A stretch of DNA of 64,000 bases from contig NC_085886.1 in NCBI RefSeq assembly GCF_035222275.1, forward strand, positions 992,001 to 1,056,000, in the 5' to 3' direction. Positions 12,601 through 23,169 of the stretch are shown piece after piece (the first letter of the stretch is position 1; every line of letters starts with the position of its first letter). Under the pieces are notes generated by a model that did not search any database, was not told the DNA's origin, and worked only from the letters and a program-made list of their open reading frames with translations. Made by a program: the position numbers and the translations under genes. The stretch comes from Podospora bellae-mahoneyi (lineage: Eukaryota > Ascomycota > Sordariomycetes > Sordariales > Podosporaceae).

Positions 12601-14318
12601 TGTGATGAGCAGCCATGACGCGGAGTTGCATTTGGCCGGATTTGATAAGCCTGATAAAGATATTGAACTTCCAGAGGTGCGCTATGGCTTCAGGCAGGTG
12701 CGAGGTGGCAAGCATCGGGTGTGTTCGTCGGAAATTGGCAATGATCTCGTGAGGAACAACATCGTCGACGTGAAGAGCAATCTGGTAGATCTCTGTGAGA
12801 GACGCGAGGAGAGTGGCAGCATTTTCGGGCGAGAAGTGATTCGGTCCCTTGTCCACAAAGGTGGACAGAGATGTTGACATGTGAAGAAAGAAGTGGTAGC
12901 CGCGAGCAATGAGGGCTCTGGCACGCTGAGCCGCCTGCGGGCTATCGTGACTTTGCACGAAGAAACAGCGGCCCAGGACGGCCGTGGCGAGCGAGCTCAG
13001 ATTGGTGACATGATCCGCAAGTTTCGGGTATTGGGGGATGAGCTCTACCTCCGCCTTGGCCAGGTTCAACACATGGGTGAGAGTGCCGCCCGGTGTTGTG
13101 TTGTAGCTCTGGAAGCAGCCAATGACCTGCTGCAGTTCGGTATAAAACTCGTCCTCGGCGCGCTGATAATTCTCTTGTCCTCTTTTCCGTACCAGTGCTG
13201 CAAGGGCGGATACATAGGCTGGTGTGATGGGCTCACGGAGCCGAATTCCTTGCTCGTCCGCCACGATCTTCTCGAAGTCATAAGCATCCTTCTTGACGAA
13301 GAAGGCGGTCAACTTGGCGAACCACTTGTAGAACTGAAAGATTTCGGCTCGAAATTCCTTTTGCGGCGGGTAAACACGGCCTAGCATGACGCAGACAATG
13401 TCAGGCAAGTTCAGCCACAGATCCAGATGTTGAAGGAACGATATCACAAATCTCTTGTGCGATGAGTTCTCTGCAAAGACCAAATAGTCTTCAATGAACT
13501 CCTGGAGCTTTTGGGCTATTTGGATGTCTGGCAATGGTATTTAGTACTTGACTTGAAGCCAACTGCTGTGGTTGGTAAGACTTACGGTTTGCAAAGTAGT
13601 TCGTGGCTTTGGTCACCGCATCCAGCCACGAATCATGGTCTTCGCGACAAGGGAAATTCAAAGTGGGATCTTGGTATGAATCGAAGCCGATGGGGTCTTG
13701 CTCGTTTCCATCCAGAATGGCGATAGACCCGCCATCCTCAAAATCATCGTCCTCATCTGGTGGTATCGCTATCACCTCAACTGGCGGACTGCTGTGTCCC
13801 GACGCCGACGACACCGGGGTATCCTGCGCAGCATCCTCCTGGGCCATGTCAAGCTCCGAATCCTCAATGCTCAGCTTGACGACATTGGTGGGCGAGGCAG
13901 GGGTGGCTGCCCTGAAGGATGGTGATAACGGGGAGTCTGGAGAAGCTCCGGGTAGACGCGAAGGAGTCCTCACGTTGATTGTGACGTGCCTAGATGTCAA
14001 TGCTGAAGGAGGCTCGGCATCGAGGTCGAGGGGCTTCTGCTCGGGGGTGGTAGGTATTGTGGAAATGGTAGGGTCAGAGTCGACCTTCATGGCCGAGTCA
14101 CTCTTCAGAGCGGCTGCCGGGACCTCACCGGCAGCAGGCGAGGGCGGAGACGATATTATCGTATCTACCGACCGGCTTCGGGAAACACTATTGAGAGAGG
14201 TACGGCGACGTTTCCGTGACGAGATATCGCTGTCGTCGAAGGGATTGGGGCGGGTCGAGCAGGGCTCAGAAGAGACGGCACGATCTCGCGAGTCTTCTGG
14301 TTGCAGAGCTCCAGCCAT
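6612..14318 (-). CDS. Very large ubiquitin-specific protease (USP9X/USP24/USP34-like)
   Basis: Three exons on the minus strand, 14318..13586, 13527..10676 and 10619..6612, with introns of 58 and 56 nt that keep phase, give 2530 residues. The first 245 residues are disordered and Ser/Pro/acid-rich. A long helical region fills exon 2. A ubiquitin-like stretch lies at about 1095-1157. The USP catalytic domain is at about 1615-1930: Cys box GLRNLSNTCYFNSLF with the nucleophile at Cys1627, a zinc-binding CSTC region, and a His box SGHYYSYTRE with His1880 followed by WIEFNDD. All catalytic signatures look intact. A further helical region runs to the C-terminus. The layout matches the giant USP9X/24/34 group, cysteine proteases that remove ubiquitin from substrates. 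Substrates are unknown. The gene is divergent from POP3. Confidence 0.9.
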
Positions 14319-16201
14319 CTGGCTTGTACAAAGTAAATACCTGGTAAAGCTGCTGCTTGGGCTCCACTACGGAGGGAGCTGCGCTCGAGGAGACCCGGCG
14401 GCAGCTGTTCAGGGCTTGACGTGTTAGCATGTGGTGGTTTGCTAGGTGGGGGCGGGCGGATTGCTCTATGTGTGCTATATGTGGTGGTGTTGGTGGTGGT
14501 GGGTGCACGGGCAATTAAGCAGCGGAAGAAAAAGAAAACCAGAGCTTCCAAAGAGCGGAAGCTCTGAGATGGCTTTGGTGGCGGTAAGCGAACGTGAGCA
14601 GGCCAGGGCAGATATGCCTTGAGCCAAGCAGAACCTTGTCTGAAGCTCAAACAATTCAGCAAAAAAGGGCTTGTTTGTCTGGCTTTCACGGCCAACTTAA
14701 CCGCGCTGCAGAAAAGCGTGACGACTTTTTGGTGGTGCTGAAAGGTAGGTGTGGGGGAGGGGAGGTTGAGCTTTGGGGGAGGTCTGATGTAAGTGGTAAA
14801 CGGGACCTGGACTGTGAAGCGACAAGCGAGCGGGAGACCCTCGGTGGAGAGCTGGCTAGGCTACAGGGCTAGCGCCGAACAGGCAGACAGGCGGGCTGGG
14901 ACTGACGGAGCAGCAGAGCACCTAGCCAGCATGGAAAACTGAGCGCAAAGACAAGACGGGACTCACCTTGATTCCAGTCGGGACCTGACGAATGATGATG
15001 ATGGATGGCCGGAGTACATGTGTGAGGGAGAGAGAGCTATGGCCAGATGAACGGGAGCTGATCGGATGCTGTACTGGACAAATCTGGACGATGCCGATGC
15101 TCGATGAATGAGGGATGGCGAGACTGGCCCGTGGGTACTCTTCCAGTCTTTCTTTTGCAAGAGTGAATCGAAGTTATCGGATGTGGGGCAGCGAATCTAC
15201 ACTAAGCGGACCTGGGGGACAAGGCGGGGCAGGGTGGGGCAGACCTCTGTATTTAGTGACGGCTTCGAGAAAGACGCAGCCTTCTTTTTTCAGCTGTTCT
15301 TCAATTGGGATGCAGATCTATACCAGGCAGGTGAAACAGCTTCCATGTATGATTATTGTTGAGGGTTTGAGAGCAATGCGAGGCTGCTACGAGCTGCTCT
15401 TCTCTCAGCTGGTACTTGAGAAGCTAGGTAGCTTTCCGCGCCAAATGGAAGCATCCACAGCCCCGGCACTGCAGCTGTTTGTGCGTACGTCATCAACTCC
15501 ACGGTGCTGGAAGAACACCTAGCTACGGCTTTTTATCAACCATTCGTATCGAAGAGGTCAGTTATTATGCTGTGTTCGTTTATTTTATTTTTATTTCTTT
15601 TTTTGCCTTTTTGTCTTCGAGATCTTCAGCTGCTTATCTATTAAATCATTCCGACACGCACACGTGTACCTAGATACGTAGTATCTTGTAGGGTTGCATT
15701 CTGGAAGAGAAGGCTCGGGATCTTCTTTGTCAACAGCTGTCTTTCATCTTTGCTGCCCTGCCACTCATCCGTGCCCCATTCAAGTCCTTCTCGGATCTTG
15801 CAGACGGGGGCTCAAATGACTGCTTGACTGAGATTGACACATGCAAGAATCCGTTGAGGGAGTACCAAACCCAGCATGCAGCCCCTCTGCGAGATGCTTC
15901 CGAGTTCAAGTGACAACCTGGAAGATATCTGCCAAGCAAATCAGCTTGAGAATTGTGGGCCGCCGCCGTTCGCTGACACCTGCTGGCTCGGCCCGGCTCG
16001 TTGGAACCAAAGTTTCATTCTGTCTCCGCCGCCGCCGCCGCCAAAAAAAAAAAAAACAAGTAAACTCAATTCAGGATACGCCAAGACATCGAAATACTGT
16101 AGAGGTATCTACTGCGTAAACCGAGAAACTCTGACTCCTCTTTTTTTTTTTTTTTTCAGTATCCCCTTCTGCAAGATACTGGTATCAAAGCCAACCAAAC
16201 A
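14319..16201. other. Divergent intergenic region between USP and POP3
   Basis: About 1.9 kb containing the promoters and leaders of both genes. A GTGAGT-like donor on the minus strand near 14963-14968 could mark a 5' UTR intron of the USP gene, but this cannot be settled from sequence alone. Poly-A near 16045 and poly-T near 16141-16156 lie just upstream of POP3. Frames at 14165-14695 and 15876-16430 overlap exons or low-complexity DNA and are not convincing. Confidence 0.45.
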
Positions 16202-16983
16202 ATGGAACGCAAAAGAATTGTCCACACGTTGGACACCCCATTTTCTGTCGTCGAGTGGTATGGAACGGCCCATGAATTCTTTGTCACAACCCGACCTGTA
16301 TGCTGACCGGTACCACCACAGGCCACAAATAAGTCAAGAAGACCAAGATGTAATTTTGGAGCTCCTCTGCCAGTGCGTTGTTTCTCTCGTACCCATGACT
16401 CTAGATGTCTCATCTCAAGTCTCTGACTAACCTCGCCTTCAGTTTGCTTTCGCCTCTTGGGACTCATCGAAGATTATTTGTCACGCCATCAAAAGGCATG
16501 AGAGATCGAAAACGCAAGCGTGCCCAAGATGAAGACCATGTTCCCCCAACTCCGGAGCTTGCTGGATATGTAGACGTGGGCCTGTCTCATATCTCCAGGA
16601 CTCTCCAAACCATGTCTGGCAAGGACGCGAAGCCGTACAGCGTCGTCTTCGTGGCCCGGTCTGGTCAGTCGTCCGCGTTTCATTGCCATTTCCCCCAGAT
16701 GGTTGCGCTCGCTTCTCGGTCTCAGCCGCCAGAAAAGGCTGTCAGGTTGGTTGGTATCTCCAAGGCATGTGAGGGCAACCTGAGCGCAGCCCTGGGCATC
16801 CCTCGAGTTTCCAGCATAGCTCTGCGAGAAGATGCTCCGCAGGCCAAAGGTCTTGTGGACTTTGTGCGAGAGCACGTCAAGCCAGTTGAGGTTGCATGGC
16901 TCAAAGAGGCCCGAGCAGGCCAATATCTCGACACCAAAATCGACGCCGTGCCTACCAAGATAGGCGTCAAGAAGAAGGCTTGA
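16202..16983 (+). CDS. POP3: RNase P/MRP subunit POP3
   Basis: Three exons, 16202..16257, 16322..16372 and 16443..16983, with introns of 64 and 70 nt, give 215 residues. The ATG lies in CAAACAATGG. The two small exons are needed to recover the family's N-terminus: KRIVHTLDTPFSVVEW is followed by PQISQEDQDVILELLC and then LLSPLGTHRR. This resembles the basic KRRxV...LDNPF opening of yeast Pop3. The C-terminal part has an L7Ae/Rpp38-like fold signature: a hydrophobic VVFVARSG strand, a PQMVALASRS helix, then KAVRLVGISKACEGNLSAAL and RVSSIALRED. POP3 is a protein subunit of RNase P and RNase MRP, which process tRNA and rRNA precursors in the nucleus. Branch sites (TGCTGAC, CTGACTAAC) support both introns. 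Confidence 0.85.
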
Positions 16984-17228
16984 TCGACCTGTGATATTTG
17001 ACGCAAGAACAAACTGCAACAAGCTTGTTTTCTTTGCCTCCCAACTTATACTGGTCACTTGCAGCAAACCGAGAACAGTCATCTTGGGAGACAACATGTT
17101 GTCCTTCCACAGGCACTGTCTTGGTGGACTCTCGTCATTCCTTAGGTCCGCGCTCCAGAGATAGCCTTCACCTATACTTTGGCCGGCCAGTTCGCAGGAT
17201 TTGTTGCCACTACGGAAAATAAATCAAT

Positions 17229-18431
17229 ATGGATGGCAGACCACCTACTGAGGGCCCCAACCAAGCCAAAAGTGCTGGAGCTTCTGATGCTCGACGTACC
17301 TCTGATGATTCTGACAAGCCTGACCCTGAGCTTTTGGCACTGATGAGGAACAGCATGAGATATCTCACACTTACAGAGTCCCAGGATGACGACAACAATA
17401 GAAACCGGCCAATCGGGCACGAATCGCGCTCTCCTCCTTTACCCCCTCAACCAGAACCAACGCCGCCCACGTCAACTGCCGCTCCTACTCCCTCCGGAAC
17501 ACCGGGCACTGCCAGTTTCCTTCCCCAGGTCCGCCGGTTCAAGGCGTTTATGACGCAGGAAGAAATTGACGAACACAAGACAACAGCCCCAACCCCCATC
17601 GCCGACTTTCTACCACCACCCAACAATCATCCCGAAGATGATAACACTCCCAAATCACCCCATCCCACCACTCCTCCCGGGTCAGGCGGCATCAGCATCC
17701 CCGTGAGCCTCCCCTTTCGGCCAGTCACTAAAAAGCTCGATGCGATGGAGGAGCAGCAGAACCAAGAGCCAAAGCAGGAGGCATCAACACCCGCCCCACA
17801 CAAACGAAACAAGAGTCACGGCGACCACATCGACTCCGCCATCCGCACCCGTCTCCTGGATTCTGCCTCTCCCAAGCCCAGGGCAAATTCCGAGGGGGTC
17901 TTCATCCCGACTCCTACACGCCCCCCTCCCCCTCCACCGGTAGAAGCACAGCTCAGGTCCTCTGTTGGCACTATGGATACGAACAAGACCCCAAAGAAGG
18001 TGGCCAGTCCTAGTTTTAGGCGTTTGATGGAGAGGGAACTTTCTTCTGGTGGTCCAAGTCTGACTCTAGCTGGTCCATCGAGTGCGGGTCCTTCTTCAGC
18101 TGGCGCAAGAGGGGCAAGGGGTACCGTGATCAAGGATCCGTCTGGGAGGATCTTTGATATCGAGTTTACGAGGGAAAAATGGCAGGATGCCGCGGTTGCG
18201 GAGACGAAACAAGCTGCTGCTGGGGTGGAGAAGACGTTGATGGGGATCAGTGAGACATTGAAGAGCATTCGACTGGACCATGCTGATGAAAAGGACGAGA
18301 AGGTCAAGGTTCAGAAGGCTGATAAAGGCAAGGAGGAGGAGAAGAAGAAGGATGATGGAGACGGTAAAGATGATGAGAAGAAAATACAAGGCCGCAAGGA
18401 GAAAGATGGTGGTGGTGATGCCACGGCATAG
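17229..18431 (+). CDS. Disordered fungal protein of unknown function
   Basis: Single-exon frame of 400 residues beginning MDGRPPTEG, 245 bp downstream of POP3 on the same strand. The family is not recognised. Three blocks look conserved rather than repetitive: DPELLALMRNSMRYLTLTES (about residues 32-51), VRRFKAFMTQEEIDEHK (about 100-116) and a C-terminal helical stretch GVEKTLMGISETLKSIRLDH near 335-355. Short SPSFRRLMERELS and GRIFDIEFTREKWQ stretches may be interaction motifs. The rest is Pro/Ser/Thr-rich, and the tail is a Lys/Glu/Asp run. No signal peptide, membrane segment or enzymatic motif is visible. Length, bounded stops and codon usage favour a real gene; its function cannot be inferred. 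Confidence 0.75.
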   Translation: MDGRPPTEGPNQAKSAGASDARRTSDDSDKPDPELLALMRNSMRYLTLTESQDDDNNRNRPIGHESRSPPLPPQPEPTPPTSTAAPTPSGTPGTASFLPQVRRFKAFMTQEEIDEHKTTAPTPIADFLPPPNNHPEDDNTPKSPHPTTPPGSGGISIPVSLPFRPVTKKLDAMEEQQNQEPKQEASTPAPHKRNKSHGDHIDSAIRTRLLDSASPKPRANSEGVFIPTPTRPPPPPPVEAQLRSSVGTMDTNKTPKKVASPSFRRLMERELSSGGPSLTLAGPSSAGPSSAGARGARGTVIKDPSGRIFDIEFTREKWQDAAVAETKQAAAGVEKTLMGISETLKSIRLDHADEKDEKVKVQKADKGKEEEKKKDDGDGKDDEKKIQGRKEKDGGGDATA

Positions 18432-18804
18432 GAAGGGTTAGGGTTGGAATCTGGCAGACAAAAAAAAAAAAATAGCGCTGAAAATAGACTTTTGATTTGA
18501 CATGACCGATTTTCCACCTCGACTCCATGTGGAACTCTGACGTGATGAGCTAATGGAAATGGCTGAGAGTGACGCCAAGTTACCAAGCTCCCATATCTTC
18601 AGGTTGACTCTAGAGTCCAAAACGAGGCGTTGCCATCACCAGTTATCTGAGCAATATAAAAGTGACTCAATGCAGGGCACGAGACTAGGGCTCATAACAC
18701 TTTGATATCTATGCACAACTACGCATATGCCGCCCTCCCCAATGCAGAAAGCCAAAGCCAGAACAACCAGCCCACAACTCCATGCCGCAAAAGAACAACA
18801 AAAA
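18432..18804. other. Convergent 3' spacer with telomere-like motif
   Basis: A 373-bp spacer between convergent stops, probably both 3' UTRs. Directly after the upstream stop lies GGGTTAGGGTT (18435-18445), matching nearly two TTAGGG units, then an A13 run near 18461-18473. Confidence 0.5.
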
Positions 18805-20483
18805 TTAGAATCGGCTGATACCCCGTCCAAAGATCCAGGAGATTACCCAGTAAATCGGCACGAGCAACTTATTCCTCCACGACATCGCCTTGGTGAGATA
18901 GGCTCCCCTCCAAAGGACCCATGCCACCCACCCCTTGAGCTCATCGGCCTTGCTCTGGTGAATGGCCTTCCACCCACCCAGATACGTCATCGTCCCCCAA
19001 TTCCTGAACTTGAACTCCTTCCCGTCCTGACCTGGTGAAATCCCCTTGTTCAGCTCCTTAGCCAGATACTGCGCCTCCTGAGCAGCAACCTGCGCCGTCT
19101 TTGGGAGGGGGTCATTCTCGATAAAACTGCAATCTCCAATGACGTACACCCCATCCAACGGCTTCTTCTCCAACTCATTTCCTTCCTCAGGCTTAGTATC
19201 AGCATCCACGCTCAAAGCCCTCATATAACCATCCACCACCAACCCCCCACTCCTCTTGTCCCTAACCAACCTCCTCCTCTCCAGCACCTCCCCCGTCATC
19301 GGATTCTTACTCTTACTCACCACCACCTCCTTCTCAGCCAACTTTGCAATCAGAGGATTAGCCATCAACCCCGTACTCCAAACCACCATCCCCGCCCCAA
19401 CCTCCCCTCCATTCTCCTCGACTTCCCTAATCTTGATCCGCACCGCCCCGTGCCGTCTCCCCAACTTCCCATCCGCAAGCCTGATCCTTTCCAGATGGTG
19501 CTCCGTCTTGACCTCGATCCCCTGCCTGGCAAAATGCCCCATCGCATAATCCGCCAAAGCCTTGTCAAACATCGGCAGCACCTTTGGCGCGACATCATAA
19601 ACCGTGATTTTGACAAAGCGCATCAGCTCAGGGTACATCTTTCCCAAATCGTCACGGATAAAATCGTGGAGCTCAGCCGCCCATTCGATCCCCGTCGGAC
19701 CGCCTCCCACAACGGCAAAGTGCAACAAAGCCCTCTTGTCATCATCGGTAAGAACATGCCCATTGCTGTTGGGGCTGCTGCTGCTGGGGTAAGAGCACTG
19801 CTCAAACAGGCTCAACACCCGTAGCCTCACCCTCCTAGCATCACCTATATCCCTCAGGAAATGGGCATGCTCCCGTACCCCCTCAATCCCAAACGTCTGG
19901 CTGTAGGCTCCGCACGCAATGATCAGCTTGTCGTACTGGACCTCGATAACCTCTCCCTTGTCCCGGAGCGGGATTTGCCCTCCAGGGGGTGGAACGACAG
20001 TTTTGGAGGCGGCTTCCTCGGCGGCGTTGGTCTCGACGGTGATGGTCTTGCGGGAGAAGTCAATGTCGTCTGCCCAGCCTTGGTAGAAGTGGATGTTGCC
20101 GCCGGGGAGGCGGCGGACGGGCTCGAGGATGGTGCGGAACTCGAGGGTGCCGACCGAGGTGGAGGCGAGGAGGGGGGTGAAGACGAAGTAGGGGCGGGGG
20201 GAGATTATGATGCGGTCGTATTTGGTGGGGGAGAGGGTGCGGGCTAGGGAGTAGCCTGCCCAGCCGGAGCCGAGGATGATTACCTTTTCTTTGGTGGGGG
20301 GGTCTGAGGGTGTGTTAAGAGATTGTGAGGGAGGGGGAAAAGGGTGGGGGGCTGACCTTTCTTGAAGCTAAAGTTCCGGGAGGAGACTAAAGAGGTGGGA
20401 GCTAGAGAGGTTGAGAGGGAGAGTTGACGGGGTGAGGAGCCGGTCAGCCCCCGTGGGAGGGACCGGGTGAGGGAAGAGGGCAT
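18805..20483 (-). CDS. Type II (alternative) NADH:ubiquinone oxidoreductase
   Basis: Two exons, 20483..20357 and 20303..18805, with a 53-nt intron, give 541 residues. The N-terminal 40 residues are Ser/Arg/Leu-rich with almost no acidic residues (MPSSLTRSLPRGLTG), typical of a mitochondrial presequence. The first dinucleotide fold starts at KVIILGSGWAG (about 49-59, FAD). The family signature PYFVFTPLLASTSVGTLEFR follows. The NAD(H) fold is VVGGGPTGIEWAAEL near 240-254. The second FAD contact is GVYVIGDCSF near 427-436, and a C-terminal amphipathic segment ends the protein. These single-subunit flavoenzymes pass electrons from NADH to ubiquinone without pumping protons. No EF-hand insert is seen, so it differs from the calcium-dependent external form. 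Whether it faces the matrix or the cytosol cannot be told. Divergent from BUD4. Confidence 0.9.
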
Positions 20484-23169
20484 GTGAGTTGGTGATGTGT
20501 GGTGAAGTCGCAATATGAAGCAGCTTGTTTGTATGAGGTGGGTAGCACGAGGAAGGTTGAGGTAAGTCGAAAATGTATCAAACCAACCCTGATTTGCTTG
20601 CCACCAGCGTATCGAAGAAAAAGAAACAACTCAAATAGATGACACGACAGCTAAAGCTAGCAAGAACGACAAGCAAGAGCAAGCAAGAACAGACAAGACG
20701 TCATGGAACGAAGAAAAAGTAGGGGTCCATCTTCAAGTTATAAGAGCTTGCTGTCAGTCAGCACGCGAGTACCGAGAGAGAAAAACTTTCTATTCCTGGC
20801 TGGCCTCCATCGGGATTGTCTAACTAACCCCTGGGGGACCCTGATGAATCACAGGTCTATTTTTTTTCCCCTCTGTTCTTCACATTTCAAAAGAGTCATT
20901 GTTTCCTATATCCGGATACCGCGGCGGAGTGCGGGTCTACCCGTTGCAGCAGCAGGGCGAGCTCTGCGAACTTGACAGGTGCGCCGCCGCCGCCGCCACA
21001 TTGTCGGGTCTGCTGGGTACCCCGTTGAGAGAAAGGGTCCAATAGAAGAAGCGCGGAAGAAGTCGTTGATGTCAAAAAGACGTCAGGTCAATGGTCCGGA
21101 ATCGGATGATTGGGGGGCACTGCTGAGAATATGTCTCCCGGGCTTTTCCGTGGCGAGCCCCGCGGGATACGAATAGTATGCAGTACGCAGGAAGACCGAA
21201 GACCCGAGGTTCTCCTCCTGCTAGTCTCGGTATTCTCGCAATACAGAGCTTCCAGTATGGAAAAGAGAAGAGTCATGAAATGGGTAGGAAACGAAGGTGT
21301 CATTTCAAAAATTATGTGATATGATCCACAGAGGACGGGATCGGCGCCATCTGAATTTGTTGGAAGTGCCCCTCTTCTTCGGTACATAGTGTACAGCAAG
21401 GCTGCTTTAGCGGCGATGGTGGGGGTTTTCGGGAATGTGCCAAGATGAGCCTCTGCCGGGAACCATACAGGTACGCTATATTTCTCACCATCAAGGGGAA
21501 GCTGTCGACACGGATGATGGGTCCGGCACGCCCGGTCTCTTTGCGCAAAATTGCGGCTCTCTACGGAGTGTTCATCTTTGGCTTATCCGGTATGATCGGG
21601 ATGGAGGCGTTGAGCGGTGTATATCTACTGGAGAGTGTCCCTGTCAGCATCTCTCGGTCCGGGCGAGTGTAAGACCTCAACAAACTTGTGCTGGCTGAGA
21701 GGGTTGGGGAACTCCGATTCGGAGAAATATGGACAGTCCACGAGCTCAACGGCACAAAGGGAGGGATTTCCTTGTGGAATTCAGCTTGCTGGCAGCTGAA
21801 GAGAGGATAGCCGAGCGTGAACCGATGGTTTTCGTTTTCCAACCATCTTCAACACCACATGCTTGGAGGAAGTCGACGAGATGTGGCTTGTGAGTCAATC
21901 CTCTGGATATCTCTCGGGAAACACCTTCTCCTCACATGTTTGGGAGGGAGAGCTGATACCTCACATGTCAAATCTGGGGCTGTCAACATGTGGCCTGGAG
22001 GGGTGCTGGAAGATCGAATCAAGAGCCGCCATCCCTCGAGTCCAGGGGCCAATGGTTTTTCTTAAATATCATGGACTCGAAGGGTTCCCGAGACAAAACA
22101 CCAAAGAGCCTCCCTGCAGTCCCAGTGTTATCAGAGCAGCGGTGACCCTGGACAGTATAACCGGTACTGTAAGTCAGTAAAACATATAATATCTATTAAC
22201 TTGCACCCTTTTCAATAGATAATAGGCCTATTAGCTATCGTATAAGACCTATTGACCACTTATTTTGCAGTGCCGGTTGTTTTGTCCACGACATGCCCGC
22301 AAGTATCCGCCTGTGGTCATAAATATTGCGTGCTTAGGCCGATATTACCAAGTTACCCGAGGTGAGCGAGGCAAGGGAAACATACAGAAAGCAACATCAG
22401 ACTGCTGCCATCCTGTTGCCCGGTGAGAAAAGACGCAGCCATCGTGGGAAAATACTCCCGTGCCGCTTGTTTGAGATGCAGGTGTCCAAAAGGTCAACAA
22501 CCAAGGAAGAGCAATCGCAGGAATCACTTCCTTGATTGGAGGGCTGAGCCAGCTCTTGGCAGCAAAGGCAGGGGGTCGGCCTGGCCTGAAGCAACTGTGG
22601 GGTTTCACGAGCAAGGGCAATATCAGGATGTTACCCCAGCAACACCACTTCTGGACGAACGAGGGGTCGCAGCTCGTGTTTATTGCTGGTTGACCAATCA
22701 GGACACCAGTCGTGGGACCGCCAGCCCAACCGAGAGCGACTTCCTTAAACACAACACCACAACGCACAAACCGCATTCCCAAGACGGCGCGTCTGTTCTC
22801 CGTTGTCTCCGTTGTCATCATCCCTCTCGCCGACTCCCCTTCTTTCGCCGCCAGCACCGGCATTCCAGTAATATTGATTTTGTACCATTGCCCATTTGCC
22901 TCGGTAATACAGTTGTTACTTGGCCGTCCAGCAGTTATCTATCGCATTCGAGTTCGAGACACGACGCCCGCCTGCGTCTGCGACTGCGACAATCAAACCG
23001 CGTCTTTTTTTTTGCGACTCTGCGACGCCCGCTTTCTTCTTTTTCTGCCACTTTCTCGGCGCATTCTTCACAGCATCGCCAGCTGCTCGGTGATGCCCTC
23101 ACCGCCTTTTTAGCGGCCTTCTCTTCTCAACATCACAGGCAAGCAAAAAGATAGCAATTCCACACATTG
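20484..23169. other. Divergent intergenic region between NADH dehydrogenase and BUD4
   Basis: About 2.7 kb without a supportable gene. A local AT-rich patch with a 12-bp palindrome lies at 22180-22260. From about 22,700 the plus strand becomes CT-rich up to the BUD4 start, as expected for a Sordariomycete leader. The 243-codon plus frame at 22423-23154 is Ser/Arg/Phe-rich and looks like leader sequence read by chance. Confidence 0.45.

Noticed and set aside
13603-14427. 274-codon plus-strand frame opposite the first USP exon
   Set aside because: Serine/glycine-rich mirror of a disordered coding exon; the spliced minus-strand model is in phase and continues into conserved protein.
14165-14695. 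176-codon minus frame overlapping the USP start
   Set aside because: Different frame from the USP exon, Pro-rich leader-like composition, and no continuation into conserved sequence.
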